Positions 35,926 through 45,160 of a stretch of 64,000 bases of DNA are shown in pieces. The notes under the pieces are model-generated. The model saw only the letters and a list, made by a program, of their open reading frames with translations. It was not told the origin of the DNA and ran no database searches. Position 1 is the stretch's first letter. Each line of letters opens with the position of its first letter. Origin of the DNA: Rhodothermus marinus DSM 4252 (GTDB taxonomy: Bacteria; Bacteroidota; Rhodothermia; Rhodothermales; Rhodothermaceae); contig NC_013501.1 of NCBI RefSeq assembly GCF_000024845.1, positions 1-64,000 on the forward strand, given 5' to 3'. Both the position numbers and the translations under genes were made by a program.

Positions 35926-36534
35926 ATGCGGCCGACTTTGCTGACAGCCATTCTGGGATGGCTGCTGCCCGGATGTATTTCGCTGGGCGCCTTTCAGGGG
36001 CCGGACGTGTTGCCGGAGGGAAAGACCGAAGTGGGGGTGGGAATTGTAGGAGGCGGATCGCTGGAGGAAGGGGGAGGCGGTGTGGGTATGTTTGAACTCT
36101 ACGGCCGCAGGGGGATGACTCCCCGGCTGGAACTGGGCGCGCGCACCACAGGCTTTCTGGCCACTGAGGGGATAGCTACGGGGGCCATTATGGTGGAAGG
36201 AAAATACCAGCTGGTCACCACCCGGCCCTTGGTGTCGGCAGGCATGGGCGTTTCTTTCTATGCGCTGGAAGTTGACGATGATAGCTTTTACACCATCGGG
36301 CTTTATCCAGCGCTCTGGATCGGCTCGCCCAATCTGTTTGCAGGCGTCCGGATGATTGTCGTGACGATGGGCGCCGAGAATTCAGACGAGGTGGGTACCG
36401 GTTCGCTGGTGGGATTGACCATTGGTGGACGACTGGGTGATCGGGTGCCTTTCCGGCCGGAACTCACGCTCTTTGCACCGCTAGGCGGCCCGCCGCTCCT
36501 GGTGGGCGGGCTGGGCATAGCTGTTCGTCTTTGA
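35926..36534 (+). CDS. Predicted lipoprotein with beta-barrel-like body
   Basis: The 202-residue protein begins MRPTLLTAILGWLLPGC, a lipoprotein signal with Cys17. The rest is glycine-rich alternating strands (KTEVGVGIVGGGSLEEGGGGVGMFELYG, LELGARTTGFLAT, VSAGMGVSFYALEV, LVGGLGIAVRL), fitting a small outer-membrane barrel or adhesin-like fold. I cannot assign a family. It lies 3 bp before a Nudix gene on the same strand. Confidence 0.65.
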   Translation: MRPTLLTAILGWLLPGCISLGAFQGPDVLPEGKTEVGVGIVGGGSLEEGGGGVGMFELYGRRGMTPRLELGARTTGFLATEGIATGAIMVEGKYQLVTTRPLVSAGMGVSFYALEVDDDSFYTIGLYPALWIGSPNLFAGVRMIVVTMGAENSDEVGTGSLVGLTIGGRLGDRVPFRPELTLFAPLGGPPLLVGGLGIAVRL

Positions 36535-36537
36535 AAA

Positions 36538-37227
36538 ATGCGCATACAGACGGTGTCGCCTTTACTGCTGCCCCGCGAAGCGGCTCAGGTTTTTGTAGCC
36601 TGCGCTTCGGAAGAAGATCTGGAGCTGCCTGAGGGCACCCTGCTCTGGGAGACGCCGGAGCAGGCTGCCGCGACATGCCCGGAAGGAAAACTATGGGTAG
36701 TGGCGGTGCCGCCCGGCGGAGCCGTGCGCAATGGCGAAAGCTGGCAGCTGCAGCGCTCGTTGCCGGTCTCGGCCGTTCGTAACCGATCGCCCTACCGTCC
36801 CCCGATCACCGTACCGGCCGCGGGCGGCGTCGTGGTGCGGAGCGCGGAGGCTCCCGAGGTGTTGCTCATCCACCGGCGGGGGCACTGGGATCTACCCAAG
36901 GGCAAGTGTGATCCGGGCGAGTCGCCGGAGGCCTGCGCCCGTCGGGAGGTGAGCGAGGAGCTGGGCATATCTCCCGAGGCTCTGCGTCTCCGAAAGCCGC
37001 TGGGACGCACGATCCACGCCTACCCGCTCGACGGCCACTATGCCGTCAAGCCTACCTGGTGGTTTCTGATGGAGACCACAGCCACGACGTTTACCCCCCA
37101 GGCCGCCGAGGACATCCGGGAGGTGTGCTGGTTTCCGCTCGAGGAAGCCTGTCGCCGCGTGCGCTATCCAACCCTGCAGGCGCTGCTGCAGCACCTGGCC
37201 GAGCTCGCCGGTTCAGGGCTGCTGTGA
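36538..37227 (+). CDS. Nudix hydrolase
   Basis: The Nudix box is complete: GKCDPGESPEACARREVSEELGI, with the REVSEE core that binds Mg2+. The 229 residues include a 90-residue N-terminal part without known features, then the Nudix domain (about 95-225) with VLLIHRRGHWDLPKGK and TWWFLMETTATTF. This resembles diadenosine polyphosphate or 8-oxo-dGTP-type enzymes, but the substrate cannot be told. It follows the lipoprotein gene immediately. Confidence 0.88.
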   Translation: MRIQTVSPLLLPREAAQVFVACASEEDLELPEGTLLWETPEQAAATCPEGKLWVVAVPPGGAVRNGESWQLQRSLPVSAVRNRSPYRPPITVPAAGGVVVRSAEAPEVLLIHRRGHWDLPKGKCDPGESPEACARREVSEELGISPEALRLRKPLGRTIHAYPLDGHYAVKPTWWFLMETTATTFTPQAAEDIREVCWFPLEEACRRVRYPTLQALLQHLAELAGSGLL

Positions 37228-37269
37228 GGTTGCGGCTTCTTCCATCATGGATAATAATTCACGCAAATC

Positions 37270-38448
37270 ATGCAGCTTCCCGAGACAATCCTGGGTGGCC
37301 TGGCGCCTGAAGAATTCCTGGCGAACTACTGGCAGAAGCGACCGCTTTTGATCCGGCAGGCGCTGCCGGGCTTTCGGTCGCCCATCACGCCCGAGGAGCT
37401 GGCCGGGCTGGCCTGTGAGGAAGGGGTGACGGCCCGGCTGATTCTGGAAAAAGGCGGGGCCTATCCCTGGGAGGTGCGCTACGGGCCCTTCGAGCCTGAG
37501 GATTTTGTCGCGCTGCCGCCCACGCACTGGACGCTGCTGGTGCAGGAGGTCGATCGGCTGGTGCCGGAGGTGGCCGCGCTGCTCGAAACGGTACGCTTCG
37601 TTCCCAACTGGCGTCTGGACGACATCATGGTCAGCTACGCGCCCGAGGGCGGAACGGTCGGGGCGCATATCGACAACTACGACGTGTTTCTGGTGCAGGC
37701 CTGGGGGCGTCGTCGCTGGCAGATCAACCATCGGCCTGTCGAGCGTGAGGAACTGGTGCCGGGACTGGAGGTGCGTCTGCTGGCCCACTTCGAGCCTGAT
37801 GCCGAATGGATTCTGGAGCCCGGCGACGTGCTCTACCTGCCGCCCCGCATCCCGCACTACGGCGTGGCGCTGGAGGACTGCATGACGTTCTCGATCGGCT
37901 TTCGGGCGCCCGATCAGGCCGAACTGGCCGAAGCCATGCCCCGCATGGCTGCCTGGCTGGACGGCGGACGGCGTTATGCCGATCCCGATCTGACGCCCGC
38001 CGATGAACCCGGCGAGATCACACCGGAAGCGCTCGATCAGATTCAGGCGTTGCTCCGGGCGCTGATCGACGACCGGGAACGGCTGGCCCGCTGGTTCGGC
38101 TGCATCATCACCGAGCCGCGGCGGGGGCTGCCGCCGGAGCCGCCCGGGCGGCCGCTTTCCGCAAAGCAGCTCCATCGACGCCTGCAGCAGGGAGCGACGC
38201 TTCGGCGCAACGCGATCCCGGAGCTGGCCTACGTGCGCCACGCGGACGGATCGGCCACGTTGTTCGCTTCGGGCGAGGCCTACGAACTGTCGCCCGAACT
38301 GGCCGACGTGGCTCCGCTGCTGACCGGTCGCCGACCGCTGACGGCCGAGACGCTCCGCCCCTGGCTCGAGCGGGACGACTTTCTGGAACTCCTGCAGACG
38401 CTCATCCATTCCGGCATCCTGTCGCTGATACCAGCCCGCAAACGCTGA
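37270..38448 (+). CDS. roxA: Ribosomal oxygenase RoxA/YcfD (uL16 arginine hydroxylase)
   Basis: JmjC-fold 2-oxoglutarate and Fe(II) oxygenases of this group hydroxylate an arginine of ribosomal protein L16. The 392 residues show the family N-terminus FLANYWQKRPLLIRQALPGF and the iron site His133-Asp135 (GAHIDNYDVFLVQAWGRRRWQI) with His196 (LPPRIPHYGV). A C-terminal dimerisation and winged-helix part follows, ending SLIPARKR. An R. marinus member of this family has been characterised as a thermostable uL16 hydroxylase, from memory. The next gene begins 2 bp later. Confidence 0.92.
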   Translation: MQLPETILGGLAPEEFLANYWQKRPLLIRQALPGFRSPITPEELAGLACEEGVTARLILEKGGAYPWEVRYGPFEPEDFVALPPTHWTLLVQEVDRLVPEVAALLETVRFVPNWRLDDIMVSYAPEGGTVGAHIDNYDVFLVQAWGRRRWQINHRPVEREELVPGLEVRLLAHFEPDAEWILEPGDVLYLPPRIPHYGVALEDCMTFSIGFRAPDQAELAEAMPRMAAWLDGGRRYADPDLTPADEPGEITPEALDQIQALLRALIDDRERLARWFGCIITEPRRGLPPEPPGRPLSAKQLHRRLQQGATLRRNAIPELAYVRHADGSATLFASGEAYELSPELADVAPLLTGRRPLTAETLRPWLERDDFLELLQTLIHSGILSLIPARKR

Positions 38449-38449
38449 C

Positions 38450-39001
38450 ATGCCCGGTCCCTGGAAGTGTCTGCACCGCGAGGTGCTGGCCGATTACAAG
38501 GTGTTTCGCATCTGGCGCGAACAGGTGCAGCCGCCTCGCGCGCCGCGTCCGTACGACTTCTACCTGCTGGAGGCCATCGACTGGGTCAACGTGATTCCGA
38601 TCACGCCGGACGGTAAAGTGGTGTTCGTGCGCCAGTACCGCTACGGCACCCGGGAGGTCTCGCTGGAGATTCCGGGCGGGGCGGTGGATCCGGACGATCC
38701 ATCGCCGCTGGAAGCTGCCCGGCGCGAGTTGCGCGAAGAGACCGGCTACGAGGCCGAACGCCTTGTCTATCTGGGCGCGGTGGCCCCCAACCCGGCCATT
38801 CTGACGAACCGCTGCCACACGTTTCTGGCCGAAAACGTCCGGCCGGTCGGTCCCCAGCAGCTCGACGACGCCGAGGAGATCGAGGTCGTGCTGCTCGATC
38901 CGGCCGAAATTCCGGAGCGCATTCGCCGGGGCGAGATCAACCACGCGCTGGTGGTGGCCGCCTTCTACCTGTATGAACACCGGGACGAGGGGCAGCCATG
39001 A
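38450..39001 (+). CDS. ADP-ribose pyrophosphatase-type Nudix hydrolase
   Basis: The 183 residues match ADP-ribose diphosphatases: [25 protein letters not shown], then the Nudix box with [15 protein letters not shown] and the late [23 protein letters not shown]. The E-rich REETG box that binds metal is complete. It starts 2 bp after roxA and its stop overlaps the next start (ATGA), so roxA, this gene and the channel gene form one unit. Confidence 0.9.
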   Translation: MPGPWKCLHREVLADYKVFRIWREQVQPPRAPRPYDFYLLEAIDWVNVIPITPDGKVVFVRQYRYGTREVSLEIPGGAVDPDDPSPLEAARRELREETGYEAERLVYLGAVAPNPAILTNRCHTFLAENVRPVGPQQLDDAEEIEVVLLDPAEIPERIRRGEINHALVVAAFYLYEHRDEGQP

Positions 39002-39816
39002 ATCGGTCGATACGGCGACGGCACCCGCTACGCGATCGACTGCACGAAATCATCTTCGAGTCGGATACGCCGGCCGGCAAGGCGTTCGACGTGGCGCTCA
39101 TTGCGGTCATCCTGCTGAGCGTGGTGGCCGTGATGCTGGAGAGCGTCGAGCCGATCCGCGCACGGTGGGGCGCGGCCCTGAGGATTGCCGAATGGGTCTT
39201 CACCGTGCTGTTCAGCATTGAGTACGTGCTGCGCCTTTACTGTGTGGATCGGCCGCTTCGCTACGCACGTAGCTTCTTTGGCATGGTGGATCTGCTGGCC
39301 GTGCTGCCCACCTACCTGAGCGTTCTGCTGCCCGGCGCGCAATACCTGCTGGTGATTCGGCTGCTCCGTGTGCTTCGCGTATTTCGTGTGTTGAAGCTGG
39401 TCACCTATCTGAACGAGGCAGCGCAGCTCATGGAAGCACTGCGGGCCAGTCGCCGCAAGATTACCGTGTTCGTGTTTACCGTGCTGACGCTGGTGGTCAT
39501 TCTGGGCTCGCTCATGTACCTGATCGAAGGGCCTGCAAACGGTTTTACCAGCATTCCGCGCAGTGTGTACTGGGCCATCGTCACGCTCACCACTGTCGGC
39601 TACGGCGACATTGCCCCGAAGACAACACTGGGACAGGCGCTGGCCGCGATCATCATGGTGATCGGCTACGGCATCATTGCCGTACCGACCGGCATCGTGA
39701 CGGTCGAACTGTCGCGTGTGGAGCGGCGCGTGTCCGGACAGGCCTGTCCGGGGTGTGGCGCCGAAGGGCACGATCCGGATGCCCGGTTCTGCAAGTACTG
39801 TGGGAGCGCGCTATGA
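38998..39816 (+). CDS. Voltage-gated potassium channel with C-terminal zinc ribbon
   Basis: A six-helix channel subunit of 272 residues. S1-S3 lie at about 29-110, and S4 carries regularly spaced arginines ([13 protein letters not shown], 121-133). The pore has the potassium filter TVGYGD (199-204), and S6 is [21 protein letters not shown]. After S6 comes a short soluble tail with a zinc ribbon, CPGCG (250-254) and CKYCG (265-269). The zinc ribbon is a small addition on many archaeal and bacterial channels of this type. Start and stop overlap the neighbours by ATGA. Confidence 0.93.
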   Translation: MNRSIRRRHPLRDRLHEIIFESDTPAGKAFDVALIAVILLSVVAVMLESVEPIRARWGAALRIAEWVFTVLFSIEYVLRLYCVDRPLRYARSFFGMVDLLAVLPTYLSVLLPGAQYLLVIRLLRVLRVFRVLKLVTYLNEAAQLMEALRASRRKITVFVFTVLTLVVILGSLMYLIEGPANGFTSIPRSVYWAIVTLTTVGYGDIAPKTTLGQALAAIIMVIGYGIIAVPTGIVTVELSRVERRVSGQACPGCGAEGHDPDARFCKYCGSAL

Positions 39817-40469
39817 GTCAGGTGTTGATCGAACCGTTTCGCAAGGTCTGGGCGGCATTCGAGCGTCGGCTGTTTCCGGTCCCTTCGAGCGATCGGTTGT
39901 TCAATCTGTACCGCGATCGGCATCCCGAGCTGGATCGGCCCGAAGCACCGGCCATCCGGCGGCGCAACCTGTGGCGCTATCTGGCCGCCTACGAGACGCC
40001 GCCGACCGTTTTTCTGCTGGCCGAGGCGCCGGGACCCTGGGGCTGTCGGTTCTCCGGCGTGCCGCTCACGAGCGAGGCGCAGCTGCTGGATCCCGATTTT
40101 CCGCTTGCGGGCGAGGCGTCCGGACGGGCCGAGCGCCCGCACCGCGAGTACAGCGCCCGCATCTACTGGCGCGTCATGCGGCCGTACTTCCCGCGCTTTT
40201 TCACCTGGAGTACCGTGCCGCTGCATCCCCACCGGCCCGGGGTGCCGCTGTCGATTCGCACGCCCACGCAGCGCGAGGTGCGCGACTGGCTGCCGCTGGT
40301 GGCCGATCTGATCGAAGCGCTGAAGCCCGCGCAGGTAATCGCCATCGGTCGAAAAGCCGAGTTTGCGCTGCAGTCGCTGGGCATTCCCTGCACGTACGTC
40401 CGCCATCCGTCGCAGGGCGGCGCCCGCCTGTTCGAAGCCGGCGTGCGGGCCCTGCTGGGCGATCCGTGA
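39813..40469 (+). CDS. Uracil-DNA glycosylase-superfamily protein
   Basis: The 218-residue protein has the glycosylase-fold signatures [18 protein letters not shown] (68-85, motif I like GEAPG...GxPF), [18 protein letters not shown] (135-152), [16 protein letters not shown] and the late HPSQGG (198-203). It resembles a group of small UDG-like proteins seen in Bacteroidota and some Proteobacteria. Activity on uracil is not proven for that group to my knowledge. The start ATG at 39813 overlaps the channel stop. It is unlike the family-4-like enzyme at 12.1 kb. Confidence 0.8.
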   Translation: MSQVLIEPFRKVWAAFERRLFPVPSSDRLFNLYRDRHPELDRPEAPAIRRRNLWRYLAAYETPPTVFLLAEAPGPWGCRFSGVPLTSEAQLLDPDFPLAGEASGRAERPHREYSARIYWRVMRPYFPRFFTWSTVPLHPHRPGVPLSIRTPTQREVRDWLPLVADLIEALKPAQVIAIGRKAEFALQSLGIPCTYVRHPSQGGARLFEAGVRALLGDP

Positions 40470-40553
40470 AGTCTTCGCCGGATCGTGGCAATTTGTCGGG
40501 TCGGATTTGTAGTTTGTCTTCCATCCTGAAAACTATCAAACTGGAATTTTCCC

Positions 40554-42062
40554 ATGCAGAAGCATATTGTTCGCGTCTATTCCTCGAAGGAGCATCTGCC
40601 GCGCGAGGAGCAACTGGCCTGGAAGCTGGCCCGGGTGGCCACCGACGAGGCGCCCATCGACGAAGAGGCCGCCGCAATGGTGATCAACCGGATCATCGAC
40701 AACGCGGCGGTGGCCGTGGCTGCGTTGAACCGGCGGCCGGTCGCCAACGCCCGCACGCAGGCGCTGGCGCATCCCAATCCCGAAGGCGCCACGCTCTTCG
40801 GGCTGCCTTCGACGCAGCGTTTCAGTTGCGAGTGGGCCGCCTGGGCCAACGGTGTGGCCGTGCGCGAGCTGGACTTCCACGATACGTTCCTGGCCGCCGA
40901 CTACTCCCATCCGGCCGACAACATCCCGCCCATTCTGGCCGTGGCGCAGCAGACCGGACGCAGCGGGGCCGACGTGCTCCGAGGCATCCTGGCGGCCTAC
41001 GAAGTGCACATCAGCCTGGTGAAGTCCATCTGCCTGCACAAACACAAGAAAGACCACATCGCGCACCTGGCGCCGGCGGCCACCGTGGGCATCGGTGCGC
41101 TGCTCGGGCTTCCCACCGAGATCATCTACCAGGCGGTGCAGCAGGCCGTGCACGTGTCGTTCCAGACCCGCCAGTCGCGTAAAGGGGAAATCTCGAGCTG
41201 GAAGGCCTACGCACCGGCCTTTGCGGGCAAGCAGGCCGTGGAAGCGATCGACCGGGCCATGCGTGGCGAGACGTCGCCTTCGCCGATCTACGAGGGCGAA
41301 GACAGCGTGATCGCCTGGATGCTCGACGGCCCCGACGCCGTCTATGAGGTCTGGCTGCCCGAGCCGGGCGAGCCGCGCCGCCAGATTCTGGAATCCTACA
41401 CGAAGGAGCACTCCGCCGAGTACCAGGCGCAGGCGCTGATCGACCTGGCCTTCCGCATGCGGGAGAAAATCGACGACTTCGAGAAGATCAAGGAAATCGT
41501 CATCTACACGAGCCACCACACGCACTACGTGATCGGCTCCGGCTCGGGCGATCCGCAGAAGTACGATCCGAACGCCAGCCGCGAGACGCTCGACCACAGC
41601 ATCATGTACATCTTCGCCGTGGCGCTGCAGGACGGCACCTGGCACCATGAGCGCAGCTACGCGCCCGAGCGGGCCCGGCGACCCGACACGGTGCGGCTCT
41701 GGCGGAAGATCCGGACCGTCGAGGATCCGGAATGGACGGCCCGCTATCACCACCCGGATCCGTCGAAAAAAGCCTTTGGCGGGCGTGTGGAAATCACTTT
41801 CGAAGACGGGAGCAAGCTGGTCGACGAGATCGACGTGGCCAATGCGCACCCGAACGGCGCGCGGCCGTTCCGTCGTCCGGACTACATCCGCAAGTTCGAC
41901 ACGCTCACCGAAGAGATCATCGACCGCGCCGAGCGCGACCGCTTCCTGGGACTGGTCGAGCGCCTGCCCGAGCTGACGCCTGAAGAAGTGCTGGAGCTGA
42001 ACGTCGTCGTACCCCGCGACTGGCTCACGCACGCCGAACGCGACCGCCGGGGCATTTTCTGA
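40554..42062 (+). CDS. MmgE/PrpD family protein (2-methylcitrate dehydratase-like)
   Basis: PrpD-type enzymes dehydrate 2-methylcitrate or act on related acids. The 502 residues contain the family core [61 protein letters not shown], and [31 protein letters not shown]. No prpB, prpC or other propionate genes are near, so the substrate is uncertain. The gene stands alone and ends with one of the strongest terminators of the window. Confidence 0.9.
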   Translation: MQKHIVRVYSSKEHLPREEQLAWKLARVATDEAPIDEEAAAMVINRIIDNAAVAVAALNRRPVANARTQALAHPNPEGATLFGLPSTQRFSCEWAAWANGVAVRELDFHDTFLAADYSHPADNIPPILAVAQQTGRSGADVLRGILAAYEVHISLVKSICLHKHKKDHIAHLAPAATVGIGALLGLPTEIIYQAVQQAVHVSFQTRQSRKGEISSWKAYAPAFAGKQAVEAIDRAMRGETSPSPIYEGEDSVIAWMLDGPDAVYEVWLPEPGEPRRQILESYTKEHSAEYQAQALIDLAFRMREKIDDFEKIKEIVIYTSHHTHYVIGSGSGDPQKYDPNASRETLDHSIMYIFAVALQDGTWHHERSYAPERARRPDTVRLWRKIRTVEDPEWTARYHHPDPSKKAFGGRVEITFEDGSKLVDEIDVANAHPNGARPFRRPDYIRKFDTLTEEIIDRAERDRFLGLVERLPELTPEEVLELNVVVPRDWLTHAERDRRGIF

Positions 42063-42086
42063 GCGTGGCGTTCTGAATCTATTTTG

Positions 42087-42124
42087 AACTCCGACCGTCT
42101 GAGGGGAGACGGTCGGAGTTTTTA
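42087..42124 (+). terminator. Intrinsic terminator after the PrpD-like gene
   Basis: AACTCCGACCGTCT (42087-42100) pairs perfectly over 14 bp with 42107-42120, loop GAGGGG, followed by TTTTATT. Confidence 0.93.
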
Positions 42125-42134
42125 TTGCAGCGCC

Positions 42135-42317
42135 ATGGACCCAAGCGACGAACGTCAGCGGCTGGCCGAGCAGGTGCGTCGGCTCTGTCTGGAAACGATG
42201 CAACGTGCCTACGAAGAGGCCCGCATGCAGGGACTCTGTGCCGAAGGTGCCTTCGAAGCGGCGGTTTCGGCCGTGGCCATGCTGGACCTGCAAACCCTGC
42301 TCGATCGCCCGGAATGA
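42135..42317 (+). CDS. Small helical protein of unknown function
   Basis: This 60-residue acidic protein (MDPSDERQRLAEQVRRLCL, then ETMQRAYEEARMQG and FEAAVSAVAMLDLQTLL) looks fully helical. It starts 11 bp after the terminator of the previous gene, and its stop overlaps the ATG of the FG-GAP gene (ATGA), so the two are probably translated together. I know no family. Codon use fits the surrounding genes, which supports it as real. Confidence 0.62.
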   Translation: MDPSDERQRLAEQVRRLCLETMQRAYEEARMQGLCAEGAFEAAVSAVAMLDLQTLLDRPE

Positions 42318-43504
42318 AACGCTGGCTGCTGTGGCTGGCCCTGCTGCTGGTGGCCTGCTCGGCGCGGGCCCAGTTGGTGCCGCTCTGGCCGCTGCCGGTG
42401 CCCGACACGTCGGCGGACAACGCCTTCGGCGAGGCGGTGGCGCTGGGACCGGACCGGGCGGTGGTGGGTGCCGGCGGTGTGTACGGGTGCGGCCCGGCTT
42501 CCGGGGCGGTGTACGTGTACGAACGCCGAAACGAGGCGTGGACGCTGGCGGCCGTGCTGCAGCCGGACGACTGTGCGCCCGGACGTCACTTCGGTCGCGC
42601 CGTAGCGCTCGACGGCGATCGGATCCTGGCCGTGGCGGCCGGACAGCCCTACCGCACCGAGGTGGCCGACGCCGCCTACGTGTTCGAGCGCGACGCCGAC
42701 GGACACTGGCGCCAGACGGTCCGTCTGACGCCGCCGGATGTCACCACGGGCGCCTTCGGCGCAGCCGTGACGCTCGACGGCCGGCGGGCCGTGGTCAGCA
42801 CCTGGGGCGATCCGGCCCGGCAACGACCGGGCGCCGCTTACGTGTTCACGCAGCAGCCGGACGGCTTCTGGAAACTGGAGGCCACGCTGACCGACACGCT
42901 CGCCCCGGGCGGACCCTGGCCCGGCGGGGCCGTGGCGCTCGATGGCGACGTAGTGGCGCTGGCCGCCCCGTCGTATCGCTACGACCGGTCGAGCGCCGTG
43001 CTGCTGTTCGTGCGCCAGCCCGACGGAAGCTGGCGGCGCGACACGACGCTTTCGGGCATCCGGGACTTCAACCCGGCGCTGGCGCTGACCGACGGCGAAC
43101 TGCTGGTGGGGGAGCGCCTGGGCGGACGCCACAGCGGCGGGCGCGTCCGCCACTACCGCCGCCGGGGTGGACGCTGGACGCTCGTGGCGACGCTCGATCC
43201 CCCGCAACCCTACCCGAACGGCGGCTTCGGGGCCGTGCTGGCCTTCGACGGCCGCCGGGCGCTCGTCTCGGGTTTCGACGAACAGCTCGGACTCGACTTC
43301 AACGTGGACCAGGTGGTGTACGTCTTCGTGCATACGGCCGACCGCTGGTGCTTCTGGCGGCGCATCGACCCCGGCGAAAAAGCCTTCGGCGCTGCGCTGA
43401 GCCTGCACGGAGACCTTGCGCTCATCGGTGTGCCGCGTGAAGGCGCCCCCGGCGCCGCCTACCTGATCCCGCTGGACGCCGCCCGGTGTAAGACTTCTTT
43501 CTGA
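42314..43504 (+). CDS. Exported FG-GAP repeat beta-propeller protein
   Basis: After a signal peptide (about 1-20, MKRWLLWLALLLVACSARAQ) the protein consists of about seven repeats of the integrin-alpha-like type. Each has FGxAVALDGDR or a variant followed by GAAYVFxRxxDGxW (for example FGRAVALDGDRILAVAAG, AYVFERDADGHWRQ). These repeats form a propeller that often binds Ca2+ or surfaces. Length is 396 residues, with no type IX sorting domain. Role unknown; it is co-translated with the 60-residue protein before it. An alternative lipoprotein reading (LLVAC) is possible. Confidence 0.82.
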   Translation: MKRWLLWLALLLVACSARAQLVPLWPLPVPDTSADNAFGEAVALGPDRAVVGAGGVYGCGPASGAVYVYERRNEAWTLAAVLQPDDCAPGRHFGRAVALDGDRILAVAAGQPYRTEVADAAYVFERDADGHWRQTVRLTPPDVTTGAFGAAVTLDGRRAVVSTWGDPARQRPGAAYVFTQQPDGFWKLEATLTDTLAPGGPWPGGAVALDGDVVALAAPSYRYDRSSAVLLFVRQPDGSWRRDTTLSGIRDFNPALALTDGELLVGERLGGRHSGGRVRHYRRRGGRWTLVATLDPPQPYPNGGFGAVLAFDGRRALVSGFDEQLGLDFNVDQVVYVFVHTADRWCFWRRIDPGEKAFGAALSLHGDLALIGVPREGAPGAAYLIPLDAARCKTSF

Positions 43505-45157
43505 CTATGCAAGCACTTGCTGCAGCCAGTGCTCCAGGTGTTCGGTGGCGCCGGGGAGAAGGGGGAGGGCGCCGACGCCGTCTTCGGCAAGGGCGCGGGC
43601 CAGACGGCTTTTGGCGAAGCAGCCGGCTTCGCCGTCGCGGTACGGGTAGAGGGCCAGCGCCTGGGCTACCGTGCCCTTGCCCTGGCGGGTGAAGTAACTC
43701 GAGAGCGCGTCGCGGTAGCGATGCAGGTCGTTCAGCGCGTCCGTCGGTGGGCCGGGCACCCCGTAGCGACGTACGTAAGCCGGCGAGGCGTCGAGCCGAT
43801 ACTTTGCGTCGAGCACGTAGTGGACGGGCGGGACGCCGGGCCGAAAGCGGGAGAGCAGCAGGTCGGGTTGCTGGGGGACAAGCAAAGCGCGGGCGCTCCA
43901 GCGCGGGTTGTACACAAGACGAAGGCGTCCGCCGTCCGAAAGAGGAAACGACAGCGGACGGCCGCGCACCGGGCGAAGCTGCAGCCCGTCGTCCGACAGC
44001 GTGAACAGCCGGTGCGGCGGAAGCGACCGGCCGGTCATCCGACTCAGCAACCGGACCAGCGTCAGGTAGCACCAGTACTCGTAGAGCGTGTGGATCTGTC
44101 CGACCTCGAACGAAAGCAGTCCGCCGAGCAGCGACAGGCGCCGGCGGAGCCACTGAAAGATCCGATAGGCCTGACGGTAGCCTTCGGCGCGAAGCAGGCG
44201 GGGCGTGGGGGACGGTGGAATCGGCGGGAGGGTCGTCGCAGGAAGCCGTTGTTGCAGGTTTTCCAGCCGGGTGGCCAGCTCCATGAGCGCCTGCCGGCGC
44301 GTCCGGGCGAAGGCGTCCGGGCGTGCCAACCGATCGGCCAACCGTTGCACCTGCCGGAGCGTGTGGTCGAGTTGCCAGGCCAGCCACCGGTGCTCCGGCG
44401 TGTCGGTGGTTAAGACGGCCCGGGGTGCCCGGTGCAGGCGGTGGGTGCGAACCCCCGCCAGATGCACCTCCGGTCCCTGACCGCCGCCGGTCTGCATCGC
44501 CCGTCGCAGCGCGGCATCCGGCCGCCGCACCGCCTCCAGGGGTTGCCAGCAGCGGGACATCCGCACCTCGGTCAACGGTCGGTGTGCGATGCGCCGGAAG
44601 GCGACCTCCAGCGCGTCGAGCACGGCCGCCAGGCGGGCGATCCAGCCCGGAAGTTCATCGGGCGGTCCGGCCAGCACCCGACCGGGTTGCCGGACACCGG
44701 ACCCGAAGCGCAGCGCCGGCTCGACGGTCCACGTCTCCAGATCGGCCAGCATGGCCTCATAGTCGGCCCGGTAGGCCAGGCGGGTGGGGAAGATCTCCAG
44801 CTCCAGCCGGAGGTGTGGGCGATCGTCGTGCCACACGATGAAGGCGGTGTGTCCCGCGTACGTGCCGAAGTGCAGCGATCCATGCCAGATTCGCCCCCCT
44901 TCGAGCGCGTGCAGGTCGCGAAGCAACGCCGGGTTGGCATGGCGCAGGGCGACAGGCCGACCGTCGCGGCTTTCCAGCAGCAGCCGGTAACGCGTCTGTT
45001 CGATCAGACCCGGGGCCTCGGCGGCGTAGTGCAGCGTCGGCTCCGCGCCTGTATCGAGTGCCCGGACTTCCACGGTCAGTGGAAAAGCGGAAGGTTGCCG
45101 GAGTGGGCCTTCCCAGGTGAGCCGCACGTGGTCGGTTTCGATCGTGAAGTAACGCAT
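43505..45157 (-). CDS. McrC-like restriction nuclease subunit (DUF2357 plus PD-(D/E)xK)
   Basis: The 550-residue protein has an N-terminal and central DUF2357-like region (about 1-360, helical with WLAWQLDHTLRQVQRLADRL) and a C-terminal nuclease domain. Its active-site pattern is PDLLLSRFRPGVPPVHYVLDAKYRLD (Asp432, Asp450, Lys452) followed by DLHRYRDALSSYF. This is the PD-(D/E)xK form seen in McrC partners. The gene directly follows the EVE-McrB gene with a 3-bp gap. Together they should form a type IV system that cuts modified DNA. It is convergent with the FG-GAP gene with no spacer. Confidence 0.86.
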   Translation of the reverse strand: MRYFTIETDHVRLTWEGPLRQPSAFPLTVEVRALDTGAEPTLHYAAEAPGLIEQTRYRLLLESRDGRPVALRHANPALLRDLHALEGGRIWHGSLHFGTYAGHTAFIVWHDDRPHLRLELEIFPTRLAYRADYEAMLADLETWTVEPALRFGSGVRQPGRVLAGPPDELPGWIARLAAVLDALEVAFRRIAHRPLTEVRMSRCWQPLEAVRRPDAALRRAMQTGGGQGPEVHLAGVRTHRLHRAPRAVLTTDTPEHRWLAWQLDHTLRQVQRLADRLARPDAFARTRRQALMELATRLENLQQRLPATTLPPIPPSPTPRLLRAEGYRQAYRIFQWLRRRLSLLGGLLSFEVGQIHTLYEYWCYLTLVRLLSRMTGRSLPPHRLFTLSDDGLQLRPVRGRPLSFPLSDGGRLRLVYNPRWSARALLVPQQPDLLLSRFRPGVPPVHYVLDAKYRLDASPAYVRRYGVPGPPTDALNDLHRYRDALSSYFTRQGKGTVAQALALYPYRDGEAGCFAKSRLARALAEDGVGALPLLPGATEHLEHWLQQVLA

Positions 45158-45160
45158 GGG

